Shown: one piece after another, positions 28,638 to 38,825 of the stretch
Layout of the letters: each line of letters starts with the position of its first letter
Numbering within the stretch: the stretch's first letter is position 1
Assembly: GCA_016712375.1 (NCBI GenBank)
Contig: JADJRE010000011.1
Span: 68,098 to 132,097 of the forward strand
From: Rhodospirillales bacterium
GTDB lineage: Bacteria; Pseudomonadota; Alphaproteobacteria; Rhodospirillales; Defluviicoccaceae
DNA: 64,000 bases
Direction of reading: 5' to 3'
Position numbers and translations under genes: made by a program
Notes under the pieces: model-generated
Databases searched by the model: none
What the model was told of the DNA's origin: nothing
The model's input: the letters and a program-made list of their open reading frames with translations, nothing else

Positions 28638-29176
28638 CTAGCTCAGGCCGAGCGGATTCGCGGCGATGCTGGGTAGCTGTCGCGTCGAAAGGTGCTGAAG
28701 TGCCAGGCGGTGATCGGTCGCTTGGTCGAGCAAATGTTCCAACCGCTGCAAGATGATCCGCTCTTCAGTCTCCAGATGGCGCAGCATTTGAGCGAAGAGT
28801 TCCTGTGCGAGCCGACAGAATTCGGACCATCGGCCGTTGCAACCACCGTGCCGTAGCATCTCGCTAGTGAGCATCCGCAATCGCTTCGTTATCGGCTCGA
28901 TTGCTTGATGCTCGTCGGCGAGCAGTTCAACCAGATCACGGTCATCATCGGCTCGCAGCAGCGGAAAGATGACATCCTCCTCGAAGGCGTGATGCGCCAG
29001 CACGTGATCAAGCCGCCGATCACGCCATGCATCTCTTGCTGTTCAAGGTCATTATCGCAATCGAAACAGCGCTCGGCCGCCTCGCCGCACACGCGGTTCT
29101 GCAGTTCGCAAATCCACACCAGGATACGAAAGTGCTCCTCGTGAAGCACTTGTCCCAACGATGTCAGAAGGGTCAT
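28638..29176 (-). CDS. Hemerythrin HHE domain protein, frameshifted
   Basis: Likely a diiron four-helix protein involved in oxygen, nitric oxide or iron handling. The first frame from ATG 29176 supplies LLTSLGQVLHEEHFRILVW (first His ligand helix). The second frame supplies LAHHAFEEDVIFPLLRADD, with the HxxxE metal pair, ADEHQAIEPITKRL and MLRHLETEERIILQRLEHLL. They join near 29005-29020; one added base gives one protein of about 179 residues. No signal peptide, so cytoplasmic. Lies between DUF488 and a universal stress protein gene. Confidence 0.75.
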
Positions 29177-29339
29177 CTGTTATCGTCTCCACCGCAGATC
29201 GCTCGTTTTTGCTTAGGCGCAGCGCGCTGCGACTGCGATGAAACTAAAGTAGGCCGGGTCCTCCAGCAGTTGGCATGAAAGATCAGCAGTGCAGGGATGC
29301 GCCACGATTTGCAACTTTCCTGAGCGGCATCCGCGGGAA

Positions 29340-30164
29340 CTAATGCGACATCATTACCGGCACGGTCATTTGGCGAAGTATATGCCGCGTGCTGCCGCCG
29401 CGATGCATGTATGGAAAGCCGTAATGCCCGTGCGCGCCCATCACCAACAGATCGATCGCCTCATCTGTCAGGCGACCCAACAACATGTCCATCGCGCCGA
29501 TGTCCTCGACAATCATGCGATCGATCTCGACGCGTACGCCATGCGCCGCCAGGTGCCGCATAACGTGGGAGAAGAGCTCACCCTGTAGGGCCTTGCCCCT
29601 CTGCTCGACGTTGATTGCCACCAGCATCACATGCTCTGCCGCCTGCAGCAGCGGGATGGCATCATTCAATGCGCGCGCTGCCTCTCTGCCTGAGTTCCAG
29701 GCGATCATGACGCGACGTCCGATCGTGGAAAAGCGGCCTGAGCGCGGAACGATCAGCACCGGTCGTCCGCTATGCAGCACAACCTGCTCCGCGAGTTCTG
29801 CCGGGACACGAATATCAAAACGGCTGGGATCGTGCTGGCCGAGGATAGCCAGATCGCAGGCCTGGGTCGCGAACACAGCTTCGCGAAACAGCGCGACGTC
29901 GCTGACCGTCATCGCCGCCACCCAGTCCGCCCGCACCCCCGCCGTTTGGACGAGCGCACGAAAGGATGCTTCGGCTCTCGCTACCCTGGGGGCGAGATCG
30001 CGCTCAACGTCGAGAAGAGCCACCGTCATCACCCGGGGATCGTTCTCGGCAAAGAAGCCGGTGAGCAGTGCCTGAAACTTCTTCGCCAGCCAGATCGCCA
30101 ATTCGAGGCGGCTTGCGCAGAGGTCACTATCGTCGACATGCACCAAAATATGCCTGAGTGCCAA
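29340..30164 (-). CDS. Universal stress protein, tandem UspA type
   Basis: Cytoplasmic stress protein with two Usp folds. The start is taken as TTG 30164 because a strong GGAGGGAAGG lies just upstream and the next residues, ALRHILVHVDDS, are the typical beginning of a Usp domain; the longer frame to 30221 has no such site. The second domain ends with VMGAHGHYGFPYMHRGGSTR, the G-x2-G-x9-G-(S/T) ATP-binding motif. The first domain lacks a clear copy. 274 residues. It follows gabD by 38 bases. Confidence 0.85.
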   Translation of the reverse strand: MALRHILVHVDDSDLCASRLELAIWLAKKFQALLTGFFAENDPRVMTVALLDVERDLAPRVARAEASFRALVQTAGVRADWVAAMTVSDVALFREAVFATQACDLAILGQHDPSRFDIRVPAELAEQVVLHSGRPVLIVPRSGRFSTIGRRVMIAWNSGREAARALNDAIPLLQAAEHVMLVAINVEQRGKALQGELFSHVMRHLAAHGVRVEIDRMIVEDIGAMDMLLGRLTDEAIDLLVMGAHGHYGFPYMHRGGSTRHILRQMTVPVMMSH

Positions 30165-30202
30165 CTGACCTTCCCTCCTCGCGCGACAATCACCACCAGC
30201 GT

Positions 30203-31666
30203 TCAGATACCGCCCATACAAACGTACTTGATCTCGCAGTATTCCTCGATGCCGTACTTGGAGCCTTCACGACCAAGGCCCGACTCCTTGACGCCGCCGA
30301 ACGGTGCAACCTCAGTGGATATGATTCCCTCGTTGACAGCGACCATGCCGTATTCGAGCGCGTCTGCGACTCGCCAGATGCGGCCGATGTCGCGTGAATA
30401 AAAATACGAGGCCAGCCCGAACTCGGTGTCGTTGGCCATGGCGATGGCCTGCTCCTCGCTGTCGAAGCGGAACAGCGGAGCTACCGGGCCAAACGTCTCT
30501 TCCCGTGCGACCTTCATTTGCGTGTCGACATCGGCCAGCAGCGTCGGCTCGAAGAAGGTTCCTCCCAGCGGGTGACGCTTGCCGCCGACGACAATGCGCG
30601 CTCCCTTGGACAGCGCGTCGGCGATGTGCTCCTCACATTTCTCGACGGCCGCCTGATTGATCAATGGGCCCTGATTTACCCCCGGCTCCAGCCCGGGCCC
30701 GACCTTCAGTTCTTTCACCGCCGCCGCGAGCTTGTCGGCGAAGGCGTCATAAACAGGATTTTGCACCAAGATGCGGTTGGCGCAGACGCAGGTCTGGCCG
30801 GAATTCCTGTACTTGGACGCCATCGCTCCCAGCACCGCGGCATCAAGATCGGCGTCATTGAAAACGATGAACGGCGCATTGCCGCCGAGTTCGAGCGAGA
30901 CCTTCTTTACCGTGTCGGCGCTCATTCGCATCACCAGCTTGCCGATCTCCGTCGAGCCGGTAACCGACACCTTGCGGACGATGGGGTTGCTGCAAAGCTC
31001 CTTGCCGACGTCCGATGCCGACGACGAGGTAAGAACGTTGAGAACGCCCTTTGGCAGGCCTGCGCGATGTGCCAGTTCGGCAAGCGCGAGCGCCGACAGC
31101 GGCGTCAGCTTGGCTGGCTTGATCACCGAGGTACAGCCGACCGCCAGGGCGGGTGCGACCTTGCGGGTGATCATCGCGATCGGGAAGTTCCAAGGCGTAA
31201 TCGCCGCTGTTACGCCGATCGGTTCCTTGACGACGATGATCCGCCGTCCGCTGACATTCTGTGGGATGACGTCGCCATAGACGCGCTTGGCTTCCTCCCC
31301 AAACCACTCGATGAAGGAAGCGCCGTAGCTGACCTCGCCCCGGCTTTCGGCGAGCGACTTGCCCTGCTCGGAGGTCATCAGAATGGCGAGGTCTTCCTGA
31401 TTTTGCATGATCAGGTCGTACCATCGGCGGAGCACGGCGGCGCGCTCCTTCGCCGTCTTCGCCCGCCATGCCGGATAAGCCGCGTTAGCGGCCTCGATCG
31501 CCCGCCGAACCTCGGCAACGCCAAGATCGGGAACCTGAGTGATTTCGTCGCCACTGGCGGGATTGCGTACCGAAAAACTCCGGCCGCTATCCGCTGCGAT
31601 CCAGCTGCCATCGACGTAAGCCTTGTCGCGCAGCAAGTCGCGGTCGTGAAGCTGCGTGTTTGCCAT
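30203..31666 (-). CDS. gabD: NADP+-dependent succinate-semialdehyde dehydrogenase
   Basis: Oxidises succinate semialdehyde to succinate, the last step of GABA breakdown. From ATG 31666 (GGAGGAAGG upstream) 487 residues. Aldehyde dehydrogenase marks: GVTAAITPWNFPIAMITRKV, VTGSTEIGKLVMR, catalytic Glu in LELGGNAPFIVF, catalytic Cys in NSGQTCVCANRILV, and EETFGPVAPLFRF. The C-terminal NEGIISTEVAPFGGVKESG is typical of GabD. Intact. It lies 89 bases downstream of livF on the same strand and may be part of the transporter operon. Confidence 0.9.
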   Translation of the reverse strand: MANTQLHDRDLLRDKAYVDGSWIAADSGRSFSVRNPASGDEITQVPDLGVAEVRRAIEAANAAYPAWRAKTAKERAAVLRRWYDLIMQNQEDLAILMTSEQGKSLAESRGEVSYGASFIEWFGEEAKRVYGDVIPQNVSGRRIIVVKEPIGVTAAITPWNFPIAMITRKVAPALAVGCTSVIKPAKLTPLSALALAELAHRAGLPKGVLNVLTSSSASDVGKELCSNPIVRKVSVTGSTEIGKLVMRMSADTVKKVSLELGGNAPFIVFNDADLDAAVLGAMASKYRNSGQTCVCANRILVQNPVYDAFADKLAAAVKELKVGPGLEPGVNQGPLINQAAVEKCEEHIADALSKGARIVVGGKRHPLGGTFFEPTLLADVDTQMKVAREETFGPVAPLFRFDSEEQAIAMANDTEFGLASYFYSRDIGRIWRVADALEYGMVAVNEGIISTEVAPFGGVKESGLGREGSKYGIEEYCEIKYVCMGGI

Positions 31667-31755
31667 CCCGGCCTTCCTCCTCATTGACGCACCCCGTTCA
31701 CCTTCGCGGGATGTCGTTCGCTATGATCCCGGTTTCCATGATGAAGACGTCCCGC

Positions 31756-32400
31756 TTACCGGGCGGTGACGACACCACGCTCAATAACGAACACCTGATC
31801 GACCAGGTCCCTAGAATAGGTATAGTCGGATTCCGAGATCAGCACGGTGGCACCCTCACCCTTCAACACGGCAATAACCTCGATCAGCCGCTGTGCCAGC
31901 GCCGGCGCCACGCCCTCGAAGGGTTCGTCGAGCAACAGCAGACGGCGGCCGATCATCAGGCTGCGGGCCAGGGCGACCAGCTTCTGCTGACCGCCGCTCA
32001 GGAGCGACGCCTTGCGGTCGGCGAACTGCTGGACTTCCGGCATCAGCGCGTACGTCCAGGCCAGCTGCGCATCAGTATCGGCGAGCTTCGCCGCCCACGC
32101 CGGCAACAGGACGTTTTCGGCGACGGTGAGGTCCGGGATCAGGCGCCGGTCTTCCGGCATGAACCCAATGCCGTGGTGCGTGCGCCGATGGGGCGGAACG
32201 CCGCTCAGGTCGATATCGTTCAGCACGATGCTGCCCTTGCGCAGCGGCAGCAGTCCCATGATCGAGCGCATCAGCGTCGTCTTGCCGGCGCCGTTGCGGC
32301 CGATAAGCCCGGCCATCCGCCCGGATCCGATCGCCATCGAGACGTTGTTGAGAATGTCGGTGCGCTTGATCGCCACCGTGACCTGCTGCAAACCGATCAT
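31756..32400 (-). CDS. livF: Branched-chain amino acid type ABC ATPase LivF
   Basis: ATPase of a HAAT-family uptake system. ATG 32400 gives 214 residues: Walker A LIGRNGAGKTTLMR, Q-loop region GIGFMPEDRRLIPDLTVAEN, signature LLSGGQQKLVALARSL, Walker B RLLLLDEPFEGVAP, and the His-switch position replaced by ISESDYTYSRDLVDQVFV. LivF proteins normally have an H-loop histidine or a Q/N near here; the serine-rich ISESD is slightly unusual. It is slightly short, and lies eight bases after livG. Confidence 0.9.
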   Translation of the reverse strand: MIGLQQVTVAIKRTDILNNVSMAIGSGRMAGLIGRNGAGKTTLMRSIMGLLPLRKGSIVLNDIDLSGVPPHRRTHHGIGFMPEDRRLIPDLTVAENVLLPAWAAKLADTDAQLAWTYALMPEVQQFADRKASLLSGGQQKLVALARSLMIGRRLLLLDEPFEGVAPALAQRLIEVIAVLKGEGATVLISESDYTYSRDLVDQVFVIERGVVTAR

Positions 32401-32408
32401 TGCCGCAC

Positions 32409-33165
32409 CTACCGCCGGTGAATCTGCGATCCAACCACGTACTTGCGAACGTCTGGATCGCTCAGCGCCGTCTCGGGATCGGCGTCGGCGATGATCCGGC
32501 CGTCGTAGAATGCCAGCACCCTGCTGGCATAGCGCTCGACGATCTCGATGTCGTGCTCGACGAACAGCACCGTCGCGCCAGCCCCCCACCCCTGCCATGA
32601 TGGTGTCCAGCATCGCGAACTTCTCCTCGACGCTGACGCCGCTCGTCGGCTCATCCAGGAGCAGAACCGCCGGCTCCGTCACCATCGCCATGGCGATGTC
32701 GACCAGCTTGCGGACCCCCTGCGGCAGCGTCGCGACGATGGTGTCGCCGAAGGAGGTGATGGCGTAGTCGGCGAGAACCCTCTCGGCGGCGGCGATCCGC
32801 GCCGGGGACTTCAGCGGCTTGAGAAAGTTAGGCCAGGTGCCCTCGCTGCTGCTGACTGCGATGAGAAGGTTGTCGAGCACGCTCAACTCCGGGAACAACT
32901 GCGCGATCTGAAATGACCGGCAGATCCCGATCCGCATGACCTGTCGCGGTTTGAGCTTGGTAATGTCGAGCTCGCGGAAATAGATCTTGCCAGCACTCGG
33001 CTGCAGGTAGCCGGTGACCATGTTGACGAAGGTCGTCTTGCCGGCGCCGTTTGCGCCGATGACGCCGACCACTTCGCCGGGGTTGATCGCGACCGTGATG
33101 TTGTCAGCGGCGACAACCGCGCCGAAGTTTCGGCACAGCGACTCGGTCCTAACGATCGGCTGCAC
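32409..33165 (-). CDS. livG: Branched-chain amino acid type ABC ATPase LivG, frameshifted
   Basis: Second ATPase of the transporter. The frame from ATG 33165 has Walker A GVIGANGAGKTTFVN, GICRSFQIAQLFPELSVLDN and Walker B AVLLLDEPTSGVSVEEKF. The C-terminal part, TVLFVEHDIEIVERYASRVL with the H-loop His, is in another frame. The break coincides with the C6 run at 32582-32587 (G6 on the coding strand). One added base restores a continuous protein of about 252 residues; without the repair the frame runs on into livF. The signature loop reads LPQGVRKLVDIAMAM, where LSGG or LSxG is usual. It overlaps livM by 17 bases. Confidence 0.88.
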
Positions 33166-34099
33166 GGGGCTTCTCCGAATACAATCGTTGGATTAGGCTC
33201 CACAGACCGCGCGGCAGGAAAACGATGATCAGCAGCAGCACCAGGCCGAGAATCATCTGCCAAGTGTAGGGGAAGAACTGATAGGCATAGGTGCGGACGA
33301 GAGAGAACAGCGTCGAGCCGAGGAAGGGCGCGGCGACATGACCGGTGCCGCCGAGAATAGCGATAAAGACGAACTCGCCGGAAGTTGTCCAATACGCCAT
33401 CTCAGGGTCGACATGTCCGGTGGCGAGCGCGGCGAGTAGCCCGCCGACGGCGGAGATCACCGACGCCATCACGTACTTGGCGTGCAGCAGCCACTGTGCC
33501 GAACTTCCCAAGTATTCGACTCGTATTTCGTTCTCGCGGATCGCGCCCGCTAAATACCCTGCCGGCGACTTCTGGTAGTAGTGGTAGGCTAGCGCAATCA
33601 TGTACGCGAGGAAGCAAGTGATAACGTAGACGCCGGTGCTCTGGACCGCGGGCTTCCAGCCGAAGAACGTCATTGCGGGAACGTTGAAGCCGTCGGTTGA
33701 TCCAAGCGCCGGAGATTTGACCAGCAGGCCATAGAGGATCATTGAGAACGCCATGCTCAGCATAGCAAAGAAGATGTCGCGATAGCGGCTGAGCAGCGTG
33801 CCCAGTACGAACGCCACCGCGGCACTGACCAGGATGGCGGCAGCGATGAGCACAGCCACTTCGCGAACGCCGTAGAGACTGCCGAGCATAGCAGCGGTGT
33901 AGCCGCCGATACAGTAATAGAGACCCTGTCCGAAGGAGACGAGACCTGCCCGCATCTGCAGAACGATGCCGAGGACGACCAGGCCGCGCGCCAGCGACAT
34001 CATGACAAGAAACGTCAGCCAATGCGGGAAGATAACCGCGCCGGCCAGTAACAGGACCAGCGCCAGCGTCAGGCCGAGGAGCGTCAGATCTCTGCCCAT
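33149..34099 (-). CDS. livM: Branched-chain amino acid type ABC permease LivM
   Basis: Inner-membrane permease. 316 residues with about eight membrane helices. Family marks: MRAGLVSFGQGLYYCIGGYT near the N-terminus, and AIRENEIRVEYLGSSAQWLL in the cytoplasmic loop that contacts the ATPase, GGLLAALATGHVDPEMAYWT, and EFVFIAILGGTGHVAAPFLG. Starts at ATG 34099, directly after the livH stop at 34103. Intact. Confidence 0.92.
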   Translation of the reverse strand: MGRDLTLLGLTLALVLLLAGAVIFPHWLTFLVMMSLARGLVVLGIVLQMRAGLVSFGQGLYYCIGGYTAAMLGSLYGVREVAVLIAAAILVSAAVAFVLGTLLSRYRDIFFAMLSMAFSMILYGLLVKSPALGSTDGFNVPAMTFFGWKPAVQSTGVYVITCFLAYMIALAYHYYQKSPAGYLAGAIRENEIRVEYLGSSAQWLLHAKYVMASVISAVGGLLAALATGHVDPEMAYWTTSGEFVFIAILGGTGHVAAPFLGSTLFSLVRTYAYQFFPYTWQMILGLVLLLIIVFLPRGLWSLIQRLYSEKPRAADR

Positions 34100-34102
34100 T
34101 GT

Positions 34103-35004
34103 TCAGATCTTCCGTGGCGGGGCTCGCCCGAACAGGCCTTGCGGCCGGACGACGAGCACCAGCGACATGACACCGAAGATCACGAACAGCTCCACCTGCG
34201 GCAGCAGATGAACGGCGGTGGCCCGGCTGAAGCCCACGATCAGCGCGCCGGCGAGCGCGCCGCCGACGCTGCCCAACCCGCCGATGACGACGACGGCGAA
34301 TGCCAGGACGATCACCTCAACGCCGATCCCAGGGGCCACGGATATTGCTGGCGCAGTCACGGCGCCGGCGATGCATCCCAGGACCGAGCCGATGATGAAG
34401 GTGAGCAGGAAGTAGGCGCGGACATCAATGCCAAGTGCCACGCTCATTTCGCGATCATGAATAACTGCGAGCAGCAACTTGCCCCGCCGTGTCCGGTTTA
34501 ATCCCCACCACAGTCCGAGGCCGATGAGTGCGGCGATCAGGATGACGCCGAAGTCGTAGTTGGAGAATGTTAGCGGGCCGACCTGGCTGCGGCCGAGCAT
34601 TGTATACGGCTGGAAGGCAAAATGAGGGTCGACCCCCACACCAGCTTAATCACGTCCTCAAGGATCAGTAGCACGGCATAGGTGAGCAGGATCATCACTA
34701 CCGGATCGCGCCCGTAGAGAAAGCGCAACAGTCCGCGCTCGACGATCAGGCCGACGAGAGCGCCGGCGGCGATGGCCCCCCCAAGCATCAGCAGATAGCC
34801 CCAGGTGACGCTGCCGCCGGTGAAATACCAGCCGGCGATCCATGCCGAGGTATAGGCGCCGATGGCAAACATGCTGCCGTGCGCCATGTTGAGAATCTTC
34901 ATGACGCCGTAGATCAGCGTCAGTCCGGCCGCCACCATGAACAGCCATGACGCGTAGATGAGCCCGTCAACCAGAATGGCGAGCAGCGTCAGCATCGGCC
35001 CCAT
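34103..35004 (-). CDS. livH: Branched-chain amino acid type ABC permease LivH, frameshifted
   Basis: Partner permease. The N-terminal frame from ATG 35004 has VAAGLTLIYGVMKILNMAHG and FAIGAYTSAWIAGWYF, with the conserved N-M-A-H-G motif. The C-terminal frame supplies HDREMSVALGIDVRAYFLLT (ATPase contact loop) and VIGGLGSVGGALAGALIVGF. The break is at the C5 run 34633-34637; one added base gives VIKLVWGVDPHFAF without interruption, about 300 residues. Likely an undercalled homopolymer. Confidence 0.88.
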
Positions 35005-35055
35005 CCCTTACGGCATCGCAGCGGGTCGAAATCCCGCTGCGGCCGGCCCGAGACT

Positions 35056-36362
35056 TCAGCCGCACTTGGCGCCCGGCATCCCCGCCTTGATCCATTCGGT
35101 GCTAGGGGTGCCCTCCGGCGGCGTCACGCATTCCGCCGGATAACTCCGGACGTTGATGATCGTCGGTGCCTTGTCCGCGCCCTCGCGATTGAAGGTGCCA
35201 TAGGCGATGCCCTGCACCGCCTGATGGGCCTTGCCGAGGCCCATCGCCACCAGTCCGCTCGGTGCCTCGAAGCTCGATCCCTGAACTTGGCGATGATCGC
35301 GTCGGTGTCGGGGAGCTTGCCCGGCGCACTCCCGGCTTTCTCCGCAGCGTTCTTCAGCCCGAGGATCGCCTGGACGATCTTGTAAGAAGGATAGGTGGGC
35401 GGTGTGTTGTAGGCCGCCTGATACTCCTTGCGGAACCACGCGTTGAGCGGATTGTCCGGAGCAAAGACGCCATAGGGTCCGCGACCACCAATGATGGCGC
35501 CTTCCGGCATCTGCTCGGCTAGCCGGAACATGCCTGTCTCGCCGCAGGTGAGCACCACGGAGCGCTTGTCGAACAGGCCACGCGCCGCGCCCTGCAACAC
35601 CAGCGCCTCCATGTCACCGCCCCAGAAGCTGGAGTGCACGATATCCGGGTTCTCAACGAGAATGGCTGACAGCTCCGCCCCATACTGGCCGGCGCCGAGC
35701 TTGGGGAATTGCTCCGTCTTGACCTGCGCCTGCGGCAGCAGCACCTGCATCGCGGCCTTGAAGTCGTTCCAGGAGTCTTGCCCCCAGGCGTAATTCTGGT
35801 TGATGCCGGCAAAGCTCTTGGTGTTGGGGCTCGTGTCGAGGATGTACCTGGCGGCTCCGATGTTGTCGGTGGTGGCGATCGGGCCGGTGCGGAAGACGTA
35901 TTTGTAGGACGCGTCTTCAAAGATGCGCGGGGTACCGCAATCGAAGAAGACGGTCAGAGCCTTGAGTTCTTCGGCCACCGGCGCCACCGCGAGGCAGTCT
36001 CCACTGGAGATATAGCCGATCACGGCATCGACTTTCTGGCGCTCGACGAGGTTGCGGAATTCCTCCACCTGCTTGGTGGCGCCGCCGGCCTCGTCGACCA
36101 CGACCGTCTCGATCTCGACGCCGTTGATGCCCTTCATCGCGTACGGCGCCGGCATTTTCCCGGCGTTGAGAGCGGCGATCGTCAGCTTTGCGGCGTTCTC
36201 CGCTGGCACTCCAAACGGGCCAGACGCCGGACCCGAAAGGAAAGTGACGATCCCCAGGCGGAGCTTCCCGTTTTCCGCCGCCCACGCCGAGGGCGCGCAA
36301 AGAAGTCCCGCAATGACAAGAATCACGCCTGCGAACCATCCGGTTCGCTTGATTATCTTCAT
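35056..36362 (-). CDS. Periplasmic substrate-binding protein of the Liv-type ABC transporter, frameshifted
   Basis: Binds the transported ligand (amino acid, amide or other; not predictable). ATG 36362 starts a signal peptide ending CAPSAWAAEN. The mature part resembles peripheral-binding-protein 6 family members: LRLGIVTFLSGPASGPFGVP, DAVIGYISSGDCLAVAPVAE, INQNYAWGQDSWNDFKAAMQ. The last 75 residues (GSSFEAPSGLVAMGLGKAHQ to the end PGAKCG) are in another frame; one G added to the GGG (ccc) at 35279-35281 joins them, giving about 434 residues. First gene of the minus-strand transporter operon. Confidence 0.86.
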
Positions 36363-36537
36363 GGAACGTCGCTCCCTTACGGCCAACGCTTTGGCGCGCC
36401 AGCATTCGTAGTCTCAAGCTATTGCCAGACAAGTACCCGCGAATCAATGATGATAACTTTTATTCAGGCCGTCCAATAGCGTGGGCGACTGCTGCGGCCG
36501 AGGCCCGTCACGCGCAACATGGAAGAGGAGTGAGCGG

Positions 36538-37661
36538 ATGAAGATCAAGGCGGCGGTACTCAACCGCATGGGAGTCAAGCCCCCGTATGCCCAGTCCAAA
36601 CCCCTCGCTATCGAAGAAGTCGATCTCGATCCCCCGGGACCAGGCGAGGTCCTGATTAAAATCGCCGCGGCGGGCCTTTGCCACTCAGATCTATCGGTTA
36701 TCAATGGCGATCGGCCGCGACCCACGCCGATGGTGCTCGGTCATGAGGCAGCGGGGGTGGTTGAGCAACTCGGCCCTGGCGTGGACGACCTGGAAAAGGG
36801 CGACCACGTGATCATGGTTTTCGTGCCTGGCTGCGGCCACTGCGCGCCCTGCGCCGAGGGCAGACCGGCGCTGTGCGAGCCGGGGCGGTAGCGAACACTG
36901 CCGGCACGCTGCTTTCCGGCGCTCGGCGGCTGCATCGCGACGGCCACGAGGTCCATCATCATCTCGGCGTCTCGGCGTTCGCCGAATACGCCACCGTGTC
37001 GCGCCGCTCCCTGGTGAAGATCGACCGCGCGCTGCCGCTCGACGAGGCGGCATTGTTCGGCTGCGCCGTCCTCACCGGCGTCGGCGCGGTGATCAACACC
37101 GCCCGCGTGCCGGTTGGCGCCAGCGTCGCGGTGATCGGACTCGGCGGGGTCGGATTGAGTTCGCTGCTCGGCGCTGTTGCTTGTGGCGCGCGCCGCATTG
37201 TCGCGGTGGACCTCTCGGACGAAAAGCTCGGCCTCGCCCGACAGCTCGGCGCCACCGACACCGTCAATGCGGGCGCATCGGATGCGTCCGGTGAGATCCG
37301 CAAGGCCACTCATGGCGGCGTCGAGTTCGCTTTCGAGATGGCCGGCTCGGCCCGCGCCATGGAGCTGGCGTACAAGGTCACCCGTCGCGGCGGCACCACA
37401 GTCACCGCCGGCCTGCCGCCACCGGACGCGGTCTTGCCGCTGCCGCTCGTCAATCTCGTTGCCGAAGAACGCACCGTAAAGGGCAGCTACATCGGCACCT
37501 GCGTCCCTAGCCGCGACGTTCCGCGCTTGATCGAGCTTTACCAGCGCGGACGGCTGCAAGTTGATCGGCTGATGAGCGGGCGGCTGACCCTCGATGATAT
37601 CAACGCCGGTTTCGACCGTTTGGCGGAAGGCAGGGCGGTGCGCCAAGTCGTGATGTTCTGA
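36538..37661 (+). CDS. Zinc-dependent alcohol dehydrogenase, frameshifted
   Basis: Medium-chain dehydrogenase/reductase, similar to class III-type alcohol dehydrogenases. From ATG 36538: catalytic zinc residues in AAGLCHSDLS and LGHEAAGVVEQLG; the four structural zinc cysteines in PGCGHCAPCAEGRPALC. After a break at the G4 run 36882-36885 (one G missing) the second frame has FAEYATVSRRSLVKID, the NAD-binding GLGGVGLSS and TLDDINAGFDRLAEG. Repaired length about 374 residues. It is divergent from the transporter operon; substrate unknown. Confidence 0.85.
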
Positions 37662-37719
37662 ATCGCTTGAGCACGACGCCGGCGGGCGGGGAGCTGGGCC
37701 AGCGGCGTCCACCCCCGTC

Positions 37720-38673
37720 TCAAGTCGCAATCCATCGCGTCATAACCCCTGCTTGCTGGGCTTCGATCTCCTTGCGCGGTGGCAGTCGTGGGCCGATCTC
37801 GCCCAGCGCGCCGATGGCGAAGGCGGTGGCGAGGCGGGCGGTATCTTCGAGGCTTAGTTCATGTATGGCTGCATGAACGATGCCGGCGACCATCGCATCA
37901 CCGGCGCCGACGGTGCTTTTGACGGCGACCGGCGGCGGCGCCGCGTGGACTGCCGTTTGGCCATCGACGAAGATGGCGCCTCGTGCCCCCATCGAGACGG
38001 CCACCAGCGCGATGCCGTGCTGCCGCAGAGCGCGGGCTGCTTCGACAATGGCCGCCTCTCCGTCGAGCGGCCGACCGGCCAGTTCCGTCAGTTCTTCGAT
38101 GTTCGGCTTGATGATATCGGGGCCGGCGGCGATCGCATGCGCCAAGCCGACGCCGCTGGTGTCGAGAACGACCTTGCGACCCCGTGACTTCAGCAGCAGC
38201 GTGAGATCCCTGTAGCTGGTCGCCGGCAAGCCCGCCGGCAGGCTGCCGCAGAGCGCGAACCATTCGGCATCCTGCCGAACCAGTTCCTCCACCGCGGCGG
38301 TCACCGTACTGAGATCGCCGGGTCGGGACGCGACGCCGGGGAAATTGATCTCGGTCACCAGTTGCCGTTTCTCGTCGACGATCTTGAGGTTGACTCGGGT
38401 CCGTCCGGGGATGCGGACGAAGCGGTCGGTGAGGCCCTTCTCGGCGAACAGCCGCACAAATAGATCGGTGTTGTCGGCGCCGAGCAGTCCGGTTACCGCG
38501 ACGGGGTAGCCGAAACCGGCGAGGAACGAGGCGACGTTGACGCCTTTGCCGCCGGCGTCCGACTGCTCCCAGGCGACGCGGTTGACCTCGCCAACGGCAA
38601 AATCGGCGGTGCCGATGGTTTGATCGATCGCGGCGTTCAGGCTGACGGTGACGATCCGGGGGGCGACGGTCAT
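37720..38673 (-). CDS. PfkB-family sugar kinase, 1-phosphofructokinase-like
   Basis: Ribokinase-fold kinase. From ATG 38673, with AAGGAGCG as ribosome site, 317 residues. Family marks: VTVSLNAAIDQTIGTADFAV, SDAGGKGVNVASFLAGFGYP (substrate loop), LCGSLPAGLPATSYRDL, KPNIEELTELAGR, and the anion-hole/catalytic region KSTVGAGDAMVAGIVHA with the catalytic Asp. The overall pattern is nearest to 1-phosphofructokinase (FruK) or tagatose-6-phosphate kinase. No fru PTS genes are present, so the substrate is uncertain. Intact. Confidence 0.85.
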   Translation of the reverse strand: MTVAPRIVTVSLNAAIDQTIGTADFAVGEVNRVAWEQSDAGGKGVNVASFLAGFGYPVAVTGLLGADNTDLFVRLFAEKGLTDRFVRIPGRTRVNLKIVDEKRQLVTEINFPGVASRPGDLSTVTAAVEELVRQDAEWFALCGSLPAGLPATSYRDLTLLLKSRGRKVVLDTSGVGLAHAIAAGPDIIKPNIEELTELAGRPLDGEAAIVEAARALRQHGIALVAVSMGARGAIFVDGQTAVHAAPPPVAVKSTVGAGDAMVAGIVHAAIHELSLEDTARLATAFAIGALGEIGPRLPPRKEIEAQQAGVMTRWIAT

Positions 38674-38825
38674 GACACGCTCCTTGTCGCATGACATCGC
38701 CACAGGCGCCATGGCGGGAGGCGCCGACGAGCGGCTGGGGCTGCTGGTGAGCAGTGCGCAATCAGAACGGCGACCGGAAACCTCGGCCTTCCAGCGCCGT
38801 TGTACGGCGGGACTACAAGCGCGAG

